Origin: Scylla paramamosain
Lineage: Eukaryota > Arthropoda > Malacostraca > Decapoda > Portunidae
Direction: 5' to 3'
NCBI RefSeq assembly: GCF_035594125.1
Contig: NC_087171.1
Coordinates: forward strand, 12,520,767-12,584,766
DNA length: 64,000 nucleotides
Shown here: positions 26,067 through 37,933 of the stretch, in pieces
How the letters are laid out: every line of letters begins with the position of its first letter
Numbering within the stretch: the stretch's first letter is position 1
The notes under the pieces: generated by a model
Told to the model about the DNA's origin: nothing
Seen by the model: only the letters and a program-made list of their open reading frames with translations
Database searches by the model: none
Made by a program: the position numbers and the translations under genes

Positions 26067-26440
26067 GATTTCATGTTTTCCATCCACAACTTAGGTACCA
26101 GATGAGGTTTTTTCTTCTCTTTCTTTGTTCCCTTTTTTTTTTCCTTCGAATTCTGTAAGTTTATGTTTGAAATATCAAGAACTTTATCCTCTAATAGCTT
26201 TTTTGAGATCCGCTTATTGGGTGTTTTTAAAAATTTTTTTAAATTTTTTAAATTTTTGTGCCCTTGACCCCTTGACTCTTTAACACGTAAAAAAGGAAAA
26301 AAAAAAAGACCTTTGGTGGACGTGATATTTCTTTTTGACATTCAAGTTTCATGTTTTTTTCATACATAAATTAGGAACCAGATGAAAGTGCTTTTTTTTC
26401 TTGGATGTTTCGACATCTGTAAATTTGGGTTTGAAATTTT
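26067..26440. repeat. decayed duplication, 278-bp offset
   Basis: TTCATGTTTT-x-ATCCA-x-ACTTAGGTACCAGATGA at 26070 matches a similar block at 26348. In both, a T-rich run and a CTGTAARTTTRTGTTTGAAAT block follow. The offset is about twice the 139-bp period seen elsewhere. No clear middle unit. Confidence 0.55.
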
Positions 26441-27260
<820 letters not shown>

Positions 27261-27439
27261 TTAACACGTGTGAGGGTAGTGAGGGTATCAGATTTACCCA
27301 GCATCCTATCAGCTTTACTGGCAGCCTCATTTTATTGCCTGGACAGTTTAAGGTTTTTGGTGGTTCTAACGTTGGATGCTTTTTTGTTCTTTCTTTTATG
27401 CACGTTTTGATGCAGCTGGTCTTTACAAGTGTTGACTGT

Positions 27440-27740
27440 TCTCTCACCTGTCTGTCTGTCTGTCCATCCATCTACTATCTATCTTTTTGTTTATCTAACC
27501 TTTTCACTTGCCTAAGTTACCGATCTACTTACCATTTATCTATCTAGTATCTATCTGTGTTAGTATCTCTGTCTATCTGTATATCTATCTATCAATCTTT
27601 TTATCTTTTTTTATCTATTTTATCTACCTATATCTGTTTATCGATATTTATCTATTTAACTATCAGTATATGTTCATGTAGTTTCTAGCTCATTACCTAT
27701 CTATCTATGTTTATTTGCATATTTAGTTATTTATCTTTAT
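27440..27740. repeat. degenerate (CTGT)n/(ATCT)n tract
   Basis: GTCT tetramers at 27450-27466 give way to ATCT/TTAT tetramers with frequent substitutions. Confidence 0.75.
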
Positions 27741-27996
27741 ATGTTTCTGCAAGAGTTGAGTTAGTATTTTCTCCCACGTATACAAATGTGCAACACGTGT
27801 AATACTCGCGTACTAAGCAAGGAATCTCGGCCACTCGTTGACAAGCCGAGATTAACTATTGTGAGCGTCCTGTGACTTCTTCTTCCCCGCCCCTGAATGT
27901 TGTCAAGGCTTCCTGCACGTGGGTCAATTAGTGCAGCTCATCAACTTTACCTGAAACTTAAATTACCATCACGAACTTTGGCAGATGCTTTGGGAG

Positions 27997-28000
<4 letters not shown>
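27741..28000. other. unique sequence
   Basis: Nothing recognised. Confidence 0.4.

Positions 28001-28091
<91 letters not shown>
28001..28091. repeat. (CA)n microsatellite
   Basis: 45 uninterrupted units. Confidence 0.97.
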
Positions 28092-28095
<4 letters not shown>

Positions 28096-28124
28096 TGATT
28101 TAATTGCATTGGTCAAGAAAATAG

Positions 28125-29450
28125 ACCAACATTAGATGTTAACTTTATTGGCTAACACAATTTCTCTCGAATAAATTTATCTTCGTCGTAGATGATGAAA
28201 GGGAAGATGTTCTGAAGGAAATGAAAACTCTATGATTACCAAGTTAGTTAGTTAATTAGTTTTGCAGTTCTTTAGTTTTAATGGACAGCAGAATCTCGTG
28301 TGTCTGTCTGAATATATCTCTTCCGTCTAGAAGATTCGTGCTCTTACTTTAGTTATGCTTTGGAAAATTTCGCTACTGAATGGTTAATAAGACAAAGGTA
28401 AGCAAATTCTTGTGTCTCAGTGGATCTCCTTCGTGTAGAGTACTGAAAGGAAATTAAATATACTGAGACAGGTTTGCGCTCCTGTATTTCTGTGCCTTGG
28501 AACGTTTCACCACCCAGAATTGTAATTAACACTAGGTCAGCAAATTATCGTGTCAGTCGGTGTGGTGTGCATCTCTTCTGTTTATAATATTGAAAGGATG
28601 TGAGATGTAGTCAGGAATGTTTGCTTTTGTCTTATCATGGCTTGGAGAATTTCACCACTCAAATATTATTAACACAAGGGGTAAGCAAATCCTCGTTTCT
28701 GTTTGAGAGGATCTCCTTCGTCTAAAGTACTGAAAAGGAAAATAAATGAATGTACTGAGGAATAGTTTCTGTTTTGCTTTGGAACATTTCACCATCTGAA
28801 AAATATATTTATCGTTATATGTTAACCCTTTCACTGCGATATACAATAATTCACGGCGCTAAAAACAATGTATGAAATATTTATAAGCACCTAGGAGAAG
28901 AAAAATATGATAAAGAATAGGTATTGCAATTTCTAGTCAGTATAATGTCTAGAGGTTGCTGTAGAACAATTGGAAATGTTCAAGATAGGTTAGTAATTAA
29001 GGATAAATGTACCAAATAGCTATGAATGAGTTTTAATGGCCATAATTATCTCGTGTCAGTCTTAATGCATCTTGTTAGTCTGAAGCATTGAAAGGAAACT
29101 AGATGCAATGAAGGAAATTCGCGCTTCTGTCTTATTATATATCCGGAAAATCTCACTACCAAGAAAGATTGTTATCGTAAAATGTTAACTTTACTGATAC
29201 CATAAATCTGGAGTTCGCCTGAATGCATCTTTGTGGTTTGAAACGATACATAAAAACCAGACTCATTAAGGGCGATTAGGGAAAATTTCACCACCAAGAA
29301 GCATTCCTATCGTAAAATGTTAACTTTACAGGTAAAAAAAAAAAAAAAAAAAACACAAATCTCGCAACTGTCTGAATTCTTCCTTTCCGTCTGAATAACG
29401 TAAGAAAAAAAAAGAAAAAGAAAATGATGTATTGATGAAAATGAACGATC
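28125..29450. repeat. decayed tandem array, about 8 units of roughly 145 bp, containing a MITE
   Basis: Every unit has, in order: a TTAA box (28139, 28278, 28384, 28526, 28669, 28822/29033, 29185, 29320); AAATC(T/C)TCGTGTCTGT-like; TGCATCTC-TTCGTCTA-like; TACTGAAAGGAAAT-like; GCGCTTCTGTCTTATTAT-like; TTTGGAAAATTTCACCACC-like; and ATCGT-AAATG running into the next TTAA. Typical TTAA spacing is 135-153 once the inserted MITE is removed; the first two steps are 139 and 106. No peptide is shared between units. The array fades into poly(A)-interrupted sequence after 29330. Confidence 0.85.
28822..29036 (+). mobile_element. TTAA-flanked MITE, piggyBac-like ends (copy 1)
   Basis: 215 bp including TTAA at both ends (28822-28825 and 29033-29036). 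The left terminus is TTAACCCTTTCACTG; the right terminus is more decayed (ATGAGTTTTAA). Inside, TTTATAAGCA, TTGCAATTT, TAGAACAA and TGTACCAAATAGC occur in the same order as in the reverse complement of 52396-52607. There is no coding capacity, as expected for a non-autonomous element. TTAA target use and CCCTTT-type termini are hallmarks of the piggyBac superfamily, but assignment without a transposase is inference. Confidence 0.8.
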
Positions 29451-30707
29451 GAACCTTTTTATGCTTCCTAAAATTTCCCCAGGCCAGTGAGTTAAGGTAA
29501 TCACCCTATAATCACGAAAGCTTTTTTCCTCGGCTTTTTCTCGAGGGTCGTGGTGAGCGGTAGCAAGTTTGTAATTATCGATAACTTGAGACCGCAGCCA
29601 AGATATACTGAACCGTGCCGCTAAAACCTTAGATATATCCTGGCCTTCGTTACATTTATTCATTCGTTGCATCCATCCACCCAAGTCTAAAATGTATGCT
29701 CCACCAGTCGCCATGAAACGACCGAGTGTAAGTTTAAAGAATAATTTCAAACAAAGCCACTGATAGCAAGAGAAATGGTGTGGTATTAGTAGTTCAAATC
29801 CATTAATACCTGTAGTTTAATTTTTTGCTCATTTGAATCATGGAGGGTTACTCAGACAAAAAATGCAGGTGTCACATCATTACCAGTGGAAGGGTTAATC
29901 GAGTGTGTCTATACGTGTCACCTGTGCTCAGAGTAAGGCATGATATTATATTGTATTATATTTCCGTCGCCATTACTGCCCCATATTTTACCTCCATAAC
30001 TCTAATGGAGCGATTAATGTGCACTCTTTCCTCCCTTCCTGATAATAATTGCAGTGTGTTTAATCGCCCCTCAGCTACTCCTATATCTATTAATTATTTC
30101 AGATCGCATAATTACCGATCCCATTTATTGACTTCATTATAAGTAATATTTGCACACCATGATTACAATTAACATCATTATTATTGTTGCCATCGTTAAT
30201 TGTTTAATGTTATTAATATTTATACCATTACCATCACAACTAATTGGTCTCATTAATGATACTGTTTTTTACACCACTCTGAGTATTATCATCGTCATTC
30301 TATCATCATTGTCATTCCTGATTATTATTGTTATTGATTCCAACTTGAACAGTCATCATCATCATCATCATCACCATCATTTGCTGTCTCTCCTAGATCG
30401 ACACGGTAGTACTAATTGCAATGTTATTAACTTGTAAGGATCAAACTGAAACGACAAATATTAAGCACATAATTACAAACAGGTGTCAGCCACTTTCCTA
30501 TGTACTCAAGTTGCGATTCATTAGTTATTCCCCTTGAACTTCTACTACTATTACTTTTCTAAATAATCCTCTAATGATCTTGTCTCACTCCTCTATTTGC
30601 CTTTCATTATTAGTGTAACTCTAGACCGCTGAGGCATGTAGACGCTAATCCTTTGCGTTTGAGTTCTTTTTCGTGACGACTTCCGAGGTGAGAAGCGTTG
30701 TTTATTT

Positions 30708-30710
<3 letters not shown>
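29451..30710. other. unique sequence
   Basis: TTAACCCTTCCACTG (reverse complement of 29882-29896) resembles one MITE terminus, but no partner end was found. 30350-30375 is a short (ATC)n. Several short plus-strand frames at 29840-30440 have no recognisable domain. Confidence 0.45.

Positions 30711-30803
<93 letters not shown>
30711..30803. repeat. (GA)n microsatellite
   Basis: 46 uninterrupted units. Confidence 0.97.
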
Positions 30804-30805
<2 letters not shown>

Positions 30806-30891
30806 TTTAAAAGAAAAAAGAAACTATTTGAAAATCATCAGTAGAAATAATTTAGCAGTATCACCTGAGCAGAGGCAAGATTATTGATATG

Positions 30892-30892
30892 T

Positions 30893-30986
<94 letters not shown>

Positions 30987-31027
30987 CAAACAAACAAACA
31001 AGCAAGCAAGCAAGGAAGCAAGTAAAC
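30892..31027. repeat. (GA)n followed by (CAAA)n/(GCAA)n
   Basis: About 46 GA units (one ACA interruption) to 30984, then four CAAA and four GCAA tetramers to about 31020. Confidence 0.95.
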
Positions 31028-31354
31028 AGAAAAAAAAAAAAACGTGCACCTGAAACCAGACAGCGAGGAGGAAGGCAAGGTGGGGAGGGAGGCAGGGAGG
31101 GAGGGATGGAAGACTAGGAGTAGTAGCGTCAGAGAGGAGGCGTGCTTAAGAGTGCCGTGAGAGGGTGAGAGGGGAGGGCATCGCGGCGAGGCGGAGAGAT
31201 GGAAAGTACACATGAGCCTCAATGGGCACGTGATGAAATGCAAACACGAAATCTTTTAACCTCCAGCCTTGCTTTTGACGGACGTAAACCACCAATTCAC
31301 TGTCCGGCTTGTCGACGTCCTGATAATAGATTCCCTGATGCTTCCTTCTGAGCC

Positions 31355-31358
<4 letters not shown>
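31028..31358. other. unique, purine-rich sequence
   Basis: G/A-rich to 31200. Nothing recognised. Confidence 0.4.

Positions 31359-31442
<84 letters not shown>
31359..31442. repeat. (CT)n microsatellite
   Basis: 42 uninterrupted units. Confidence 0.97.
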
Positions 31443-31448
<6 letters not shown>

Positions 31449-31660
31449 CTTGTGCATGTATGAATATTTTTACGTGTACCTTTCTCCTACTTGTCTCTTT
31501 CTTTGAGTTTGTTATTTTTTTTTCTGCACTTTTATGTCTGGTTGTTTGTTTGTGTTTGAGTGGGTGCGTGAAATCAACGTGCGTGCGCATGCGAGCATAA
31601 GCATTCCATGGATGAAGCCAACAAACTCACTCAGACCCACTCAGAAAGCCTCACATTTCA

Positions 31661-31775
31661 CAAAAGACACCTTTCACCTTTCCCTTACCTCTCTCTTCCA
31701 GTGTTGGCGTAATACCTTCTCTCATTATTTGCCGGCGCGGGAGAACTCTTGTCCACTTACGCCTCTCCTCCTACT
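31661..31775. repeat. dispersed repeat, copy 1 (GTTGGCGTAATACCTT family)
   Basis: CACCTTTCACCTT, TGTTGGCGTAATACCTTC, CTCATTATTTGC and GAACTCTTG-CCACTTAC occur in the same order and spacing as at 34985-35090. Both copies are on the same strand, about 3.3 kb apart. Type of element unknown. Confidence 0.8.
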
Positions 31776-31929
31776 TTGAAACTAACATCTCTGAAGTAGT
31801 CTGGTATTCAGTTTCCCTCCGAGTTTTACAGGTGCTGCTTTTTATTCCTAAACAGTCTGGCTGCTCTTCTCACCCACTCAACGATGCTACCTGATATATT
31901 GTCCATTTTATTGAAGTTTGGAAGCTGTC

Positions 31930-31932
<3 letters not shown>

Positions 31933-31983
<51 letters not shown>

Positions 31984-32012
31984 TGTGTGAATGTGTGTGT
32001 GTGTGTGTTGTG
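31933..32012. repeat. (GT)n microsatellite with GAAT interruptions
   Basis: About 23 clean units to 31979, then two GAATGTGT variants. Confidence 0.95.
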
Positions 32013-33190
32013 TATACATTGCCGCATAAAAAAAAAAAATTGATCTCGAAACCTCACTTCGACAGACAGAAAAATACTTCAGAGCGTGGTTGGAGATGGA
32101 AAAAAGAAAAGTAGAAAAATCCATCCGGATTTACTCACTGATCTGCACTTTTCTGAATCTTCTTTGAGTGGTAACAGTAATGCGAGTCCTGTTACCTTGT
32201 TCGAGTAACGACGGAAGATGGTACCGGACGAAAATAAAAAAAATGTAGCCTCGAAAGTTTTAGCGTCATCATTCCGTCTGCTGTCTGTGATATCTTTCGT
32301 AATTATGCTTTGAAGTTGCACCGGATCATTTTGTTGAGTTTGAGAAGAAATAGCAGTTAAAGGACTAAATTAGTCGTATCCATAACTTTTGAACTCCTTT
32401 TAGCTATCCAGACCTTCTCGTATTTTTAGCCAACCAGTTCAGTTACGTACACACACTCAAAAAGAAAAGAAAAAATGAAATTGTTAAGCGTCATACATTC
32501 TGAAACAAACGAAATATTTAAAAAAAAGTCTCCATGAAGGTCTGAGAGCTATATTTCAACATTGTAAGCATAAATGATTAGTACAAGAAGAAGCACCATA
32601 TTATAATGTCATGGTTTTAAGGTGCGTCATCACGGCCTGGCATACCAACCATTCCAAGGCGAGTAGTCACAAATGAATAATGTTTACAACCGTCCTCGGA
32701 AGAGATCGAGAAGTTATGGTGCGTATACACAGTGTAGATCAGCGTCTCACGGTCACCTTCCTGGAAAATATAAACTTCTGTGTGTGGAGCTGTACGTGAC
32801 AAACTATTATTCTTGAAATTAGTGTGTAGCTGAGAGGGAGAAGCGTGACTATCGGTGTCCAGCAGGAGGAGGGACTTTTCATTTGTATCAGACGTGGGGG
32901 AGGGGTGAGGCAAGGCAAGGGCAAGACAAGGGTGAAGAAGAGAGTGAGGGTGCAACGCGACTCCAACCCTCCCTCACTATGTACTGCTTTTATGGCTTCA
33001 CCTTTGCTCTATCATGAACCAGAGGCAGGTGCATGATTTGTGTTGCACTCGCATGTTTTATGGCCGTCATACTTGAAGAGTGTGAAGAAAAATATGGTCT
33101 CAAAGCCATCTTAATAGTACAGTCTTTGTGCCCCACACTTGCACTATTATGGTCATTAGTACAAAACTCAGAGACGCAATATCCTTATGG
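32013..33190. other. unique sequence
   Basis: Frames at 32617-32966 (minus) show no known domain. No repeats seen. Confidence 0.45.
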
Positions 33191-33194
33191 TGAC

Positions 33195-33590
33195 ATTTTC
33201 TGTAGGTGAAACATATAAATATCCAGGTTCAGTGAGTAATTTGAAAGGCTTTCTTCTTTCACTGGGACTGTTTGCAAAGGCCTTAGAGATGGTTAGTAGT
33301 GTTCTAATGTTTTTTTTTCCTGTTGATGTTGCAGAACAGTTGTTAAATCATGAACGTAATCATGGAAAACCCTTGAAAATCCTGATGACTTCGTATTTTG
33401 AAAGGCATTATTATCTCTTCAGGACTGTTATAATTGATGTTTTTTTTAATATTTTTTATTGATAGTGCAGAACCATTACTGACCTATCAATATGATAAGG
33501 AAAACAACCTGGAAAATCCTAATAACCCTCACTAGAACCTATTAAACGTAGTCTAGATGAGACGCGAAAATGTTCAAGAATGCGAATCAA
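33195..33590. repeat. dispersed repeat with internal tandem duplication (copy 1 of the 33 kb/60 kb family)
   Basis: TTGAAAGGC-TT begins units at 33241 and 33398 (157-bp offset). Each contains GGACTGTT, GATGTTTTTTT, GCAGAAC-x-TT and TGGAAAA-CC-x-GAAAATCCTRATRAC in order. After the second unit, ACTAGAACCTATTAAACGTA and GATGAGAC-x-GAAAATGTTC match the end of the copy at 60285-60485. Confidence 0.75.
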
Positions 33591-33768
33591 GCTTTGGAAA
33601 GACAACCATTACTTTTTTATTTTTATTTTGTAATATCGTTTGAAGCACATAGTTATCCCAGTAAGAGAATTACATCACCCACCGTACTGATAACCTGGTA
33701 ATTTTCACACTGCACATGATAAAACACGAACTCCCGCCGTTATAGTACAGTGATATAATAGGCAGAAG

Positions 33769-33770
<2 letters not shown>

Positions 33771-33826
<56 letters not shown>
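33771..33826. repeat. (GA)n microsatellite
   Basis: 28 uninterrupted units. Confidence 0.97.
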
Positions 33827-33828
<2 letters not shown>

Positions 33829-34084
33829 TATTAAACAATAAAATAGGGAGTCAGGATGGGGCGAGAGTAATAATCAATGAAGTTAATTCCGGAATTAGTG
33901 TTTTACGTTCACTGCTGCATTAAGGGAGTGATTTTGCCGATCTGGCGCCATTTGTCTCGTGTTGTGGTAAGGGGGAGGGGCCTGTGCTCCCTGCCTCTCC
34001 GCCTCCCTGCATGTGTCCTGCCTGCCCAGCGCCTCGCCACGCTACTGTGCCATCCATCACGCCCCCGCTCCTCACCCCTCGTGC

Positions 34085-34104
34085 ACACATACACAGACAC
34101 ACGC

Positions 34105-34142
<38 letters not shown>
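34085..34142. repeat. imperfect (CA)n microsatellite
   Basis: CA run with TACA, GACA and GCAC interruptions before a clean 19-unit core, followed by a T run. Confidence 0.93.
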
Positions 34143-34143
<1 letters not shown>

Positions 34144-34250
34144 TTTTTTTTTTCGAGGTTCTAGCTTGGGGTAAAAAAAAACGCAAAAAAAAAAAAAGGT
34201 AATTTTAGTGTTATCTTCATGTAGTTATTTTGCACCTACGTCGTACATTC

Positions 34251-34255
<5 letters not shown>

Positions 34256-34340
<85 letters not shown>
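34256..34340. repeat. (CT)n microsatellite
   Basis: 42 uninterrupted units. Confidence 0.97.
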
Positions 34341-34346
<6 letters not shown>

Positions 34347-34860
34347 GCCTGTGTCGTTTATATTCTGGAATGCAGTATGTATTTTATGTATGTATGTACA
34401 TATGTTTGTGTATATGTAGTTTAGTTTATTCGACGATTTCTCTATTTGTTTGTTTTACTATTTTCTTTGTATTCTGTTTCTTTTCTTTCTGTATTTTTCT
34501 CATTTCTTTTTTTCTTTTTTTGTTTTTCAGTGCTTGCCTTACTGCTTATCTACCTAATTTCCTGCTTGTCTGCTGGTCTGTTTGTTATTTAGTAAGCATG
34601 TCTGTCTCTGTGCCCATCTGCCTGCTGATTTTGTCTGCCTGTCTGTCTGCTATTTTGTCTTCTTGTCCGTCTCTCTGCTTCGTTGCCTGCTTGAGTCCCT
34701 ATTTCTCTGCGTGTTTTCCTGGATGTCTGTCTTTTCATCTGTCTGCTTAAATATCTATCTACTTACCTATGTATTTGCTTCTATCTAAATCTATCTATCT
34801 ATCTATCTATATGTCCGTTTATTTATCTATTTAACTATCTATCTATCCATCTGTCTACCT
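34341..34860. repeat. T-rich (CTGT)n/(ATCT)n degenerate tract
   Basis: CTGTCTGC-type words at 34560-34750 grade into (ATCT)n at 34785-34860. The long hydrophobic frame over it (34208-34750) follows from the composition. Confidence 0.75.
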
Positions 34861-34984
34861 TACAACTTACCTACCTACCTGGCTGCCCGTCCGCCCGTCT
34901 CTCAGCTCGCCTGCCTGAAGCCATAAGTAGCGGACACAAGGGCAGTCACTAAGTTTACCTGGACGTCCACAAACTTTATGACTA

Positions 34985-35090
34985 GAGGCACCTTTCACCT
35001 TGACTTTTTCCTCGCGTGTTGGCGTAATACCTTCCCTCATTATTTGCAGGCGTGGGGAACTCTTGCCCACTTACTTCCATTCTCGTCGTC
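34985..35090. repeat. dispersed repeat, copy 2 (GTTGGCGTAATACCTT family)
   Basis: See 31661-31775 for the matching blocks. This copy runs directly into TCG/TCC triplets and a CA microsatellite. Confidence 0.8.
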
Positions 35091-35111
35091 GTCGTCCTCT
35101 TCTTCCACACT

Positions 35112-35112
<1 letters not shown>

Positions 35113-35151
<39 letters not shown>
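35113..35151. repeat. (CA)n microsatellite
   Basis: 19 uninterrupted units. Confidence 0.95.
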
Positions 35152-35153
<2 letters not shown>

Positions 35154-35429
35154 GTCTTATTAAAGGATAGTGTGGGTATGATACATTGCAAGAGGACAAG
35201 ATAGTGAACATAACTACTACCTGGACACATTTCCGTAACACTGTATAATAAAGCATACCTATTGTTACCTGAGTAGTGAGTGAGTGACGCAGCGTGGACT
35301 CCTAAGCGCTGTAGGGGAGAGAGTCTGGGAATTTGTGTTGTTTGTTTGCTAGTTATGAGACTCCGGCACTTCTGCGTTCAGCCAGCCTTAAGTGGGTACT
35401 GGCCTGCAATGATTGGGAAGGTTAAAGGT
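35152..35429. other. unique sequence
   Basis: Nothing recognised. Confidence 0.4.
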
Positions 35430-35690
35430 GGTCTGGGTTAGATTAGGGTTGGTTAGGTTAGATTGAATTAGATTAAGTTAGGTTAGGTTTAAGTTAGGTG
35501 AAGTTAGGTTAAGTTAAGTGAAATTAGGTTAGGTTAAATTAGGTAAAGTTAGGTTAGATTAAGTTAGCTTGAGTTTCGGTAGGTTAGGTTAATTTAATTT
35601 AGGTTAAATTAGGTTTGGTTAGGTCAGGTTAGGTTTGGGTAGGCTAGATTTGGTTTGGTTTGGTTTGGTTCGGTTCTGTTCGGTTAAGTC
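35430..35690. repeat. degenerate interstitial telomere-like (TTAGG)n block
   Basis: GGTTA pentamers with AAGTTA, GGTGA and GGTTT variants, opposite in strand to the two blocks in the first 5 kb. It ends in a GGTTT/GGTTC run. Confidence 0.85.
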
Positions 35691-36182
35691 CCGAAGCTTA
35701 GGATTGCTTAGCGCCATCAGTCCATCATCTGCGCTTCACGAGTGTGGCACGTTTTAACCTTGATAAAATAATGACTCTTCTCTACACAGATCTGTTTGTT
35801 CTCGTTCCATTCACTCACAGTTTGAAATTGTGTCTCGTCTTGTATTTCTGCTGAATTCCTCGCCAGTTAAGACTAAGCTCGATAGATGAAAAGGCTAATA
35901 AAACATGAAGGCTGATGGATCGAGTTACATCGTATTTTCGGGAAACAGTCCAGAGTGGCAATTGCTGAAAGAAACGTCGCAAATAATTGATCAAAGATTC
36001 ATGCTTCAAAAAACTCAAGTACGGTATCAAATTGGAACCTTAAAAAAAGAGGAGGAAAAAGAAAAATATTCGCATTTACACGCACCCACACCCACATACC
36101 CACCCACATGCATGTACACACCCATTTCCAGGCACGCACACTCACCTGCTCAGTCAGCACCACGCCACACCCACCCACCCAG

Positions 36183-36185
<3 letters not shown>
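35691..36185. other. unique sequence
   Basis: CCACC/CACAC-rich after 36075. Otherwise ordinary. Confidence 0.4.

Positions 36186-36231
<46 letters not shown>
36186..36231. repeat. (CA)n microsatellite
   Basis: 22 uninterrupted units. Confidence 0.95.
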
Positions 36232-36233
<2 letters not shown>

Positions 36234-36301
36234 CTTCCCACTCATCTACTAACCCTCTCACTTCTTTCAGTCTCCAGTAAAACACACCTTTGATAATGCA
36301 T

Positions 36302-36406
<105 letters not shown>

Positions 36407-36665
36407 AGCTATTCATTAGGAGGAGGTAGTGAGTGGCGTGTGGTGACTGGCTTGGTGGATGGACGTCACGCGTGGGGTGGAACTAGTACTCGTAGGAGGG
36501 AGCCTTGCCTCCTGCATTGATTCCCGTGACACACAATGAAAGCTGAGGCCAATATGAAGCGCACTTGTACCCTGCCTGATTGGAGGCCACTGTGCTGCAC
36601 GGGACGAGATTACGAGGCGACCCACAGGTGCACGAGACATCAAGCCACGACACCACCTACCTTGT

Positions 36666-36669
<4 letters not shown>

Positions 36670-36722
<53 letters not shown>
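36670..36722. repeat. (GT)n microsatellite
   Basis: 26 uninterrupted units. Confidence 0.97.
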
Positions 36723-36725
<3 letters not shown>

Positions 36726-36749
36726 CATTCTAAGCTTTGCCTAGGATTG

Positions 36750-37300
36750 AATTTGTCCGTTTAGAAGTCAGATTATATGGTACTCGAACTTTTTATTGTT
36801 CAATTTTGTTTTCTTCAAGTATTTCATGCCACATCACCGCTTAGCTTGTATTCTTATGCTTTTGAGAGAGAAGTTTTTTGCGTTTTGAAAGGAGGTTATA
36901 TGATACGCCGGTATTTTTGTTCTCTTCAATTGTATCATGCCACGGCGCCGGTTAACGTGTCCTATCATGTTTCCTTGGATGGTTTTTATATAGAAGTTTG
37001 TCCGTTTTGAAAGTCAGGTTATATAATACCGAAACATGGTATTTTTTTTTTATTTTCTGTTCTCTGTGCCTATATCAGGCCACGCCACCGACAAACATGC
37101 CTTCTGATTTGATTTGATTTTTATATCTTCTGTGCAGTGTGTCCTCTTGAAAATGAGATTATAAGATACTCTAACAGCATTTTTTCTGAGTTCTTTCCAT
37201 TCATGTCAGGATTTTTATTTTGCATATTTACATTATTTTTATCAATTGAAATGTATTTTTATGAATTAAATTATAAGATACAAACTGATATTTTCATCCA
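36750..37300. repeat. decayed tandem array, about 5 units of 112-140 bp
   Basis: A GTCCGTTTTGAAAGTCAGG-type block followed by TTATATGATAC occurs near 36770, 36894, 37017, 37157 and 37269. Between them, TATTTTTGTTCTCTTCA and CATGCCAC-CACCG-like blocks repeat in order. The last unit is strongly eroded. Confidence 0.75.
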
Positions 37301-37854
37301 CTTTATTCTCCACTGATATATTTCACTGCCTAATTTGTCATTTGTGTTTTGGGGTTTGAGATTACTTTTATTTATGGAAATCGCAAGTTTAGCATTTTGA
37401 CTACTAATAATATGACATTCTTTCCTTAACCTGGGTAACCTTAGACGATTTCTAAGCAAGAATACAGTTGCTGTACAGTCATTACAGCGTTTGAACTACT
37501 TGTGATGTCAGTAATATATTTAAGAATCACACTCTGTACTTGCAACATAACATTTTAATAAGTTTGAAAAAGAGCTATAGAAGTTAGAGGTAAAAGTCAA
37601 ATTATTATGCACACAAACATGCATTTATTTCTCTCCGATGTGTATTTTAGTTTCATGGATCATTGTTTTGCATTCTCGAGGTAATGGTGTATTGGTTCCT
37701 CTTTCATTGTTGTTCATCACCTGTGTCTCTTGCCTCTTATGTTTCCTACGACACTTTTATCGATATTTGGTGGTAAGCCTTGTGATCCTTGCGTGAGTGA
37801 TGTGTGTTATGATAGGGCTCAGGTAGTGACGGTCTGGCCACGTTAACAGGGTAC

Positions 37855-37858
<4 letters not shown>
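37301..37858. other. AT-rich unique sequence
   Basis: Nothing recognised. Confidence 0.45.
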
Positions 37859-37918
<60 letters not shown>

Positions 37919-37933
37919 TGTGTGTGTGTGTGT
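37859..37933. repeat. (GT)n microsatellite
   Basis: About 37 units with one TATG interruption. Confidence 0.97.

Noticed and set aside
29770..29815. tRNA-like B box (AGTTCAAATCC)
   Set aside because: No matching A box or cloverleaf arms at the proper distance.
34208..34788. 180-residue hydrophobic frame
   Set aside because: CT microsatellite plus degenerate CTGT/ATCT tract.
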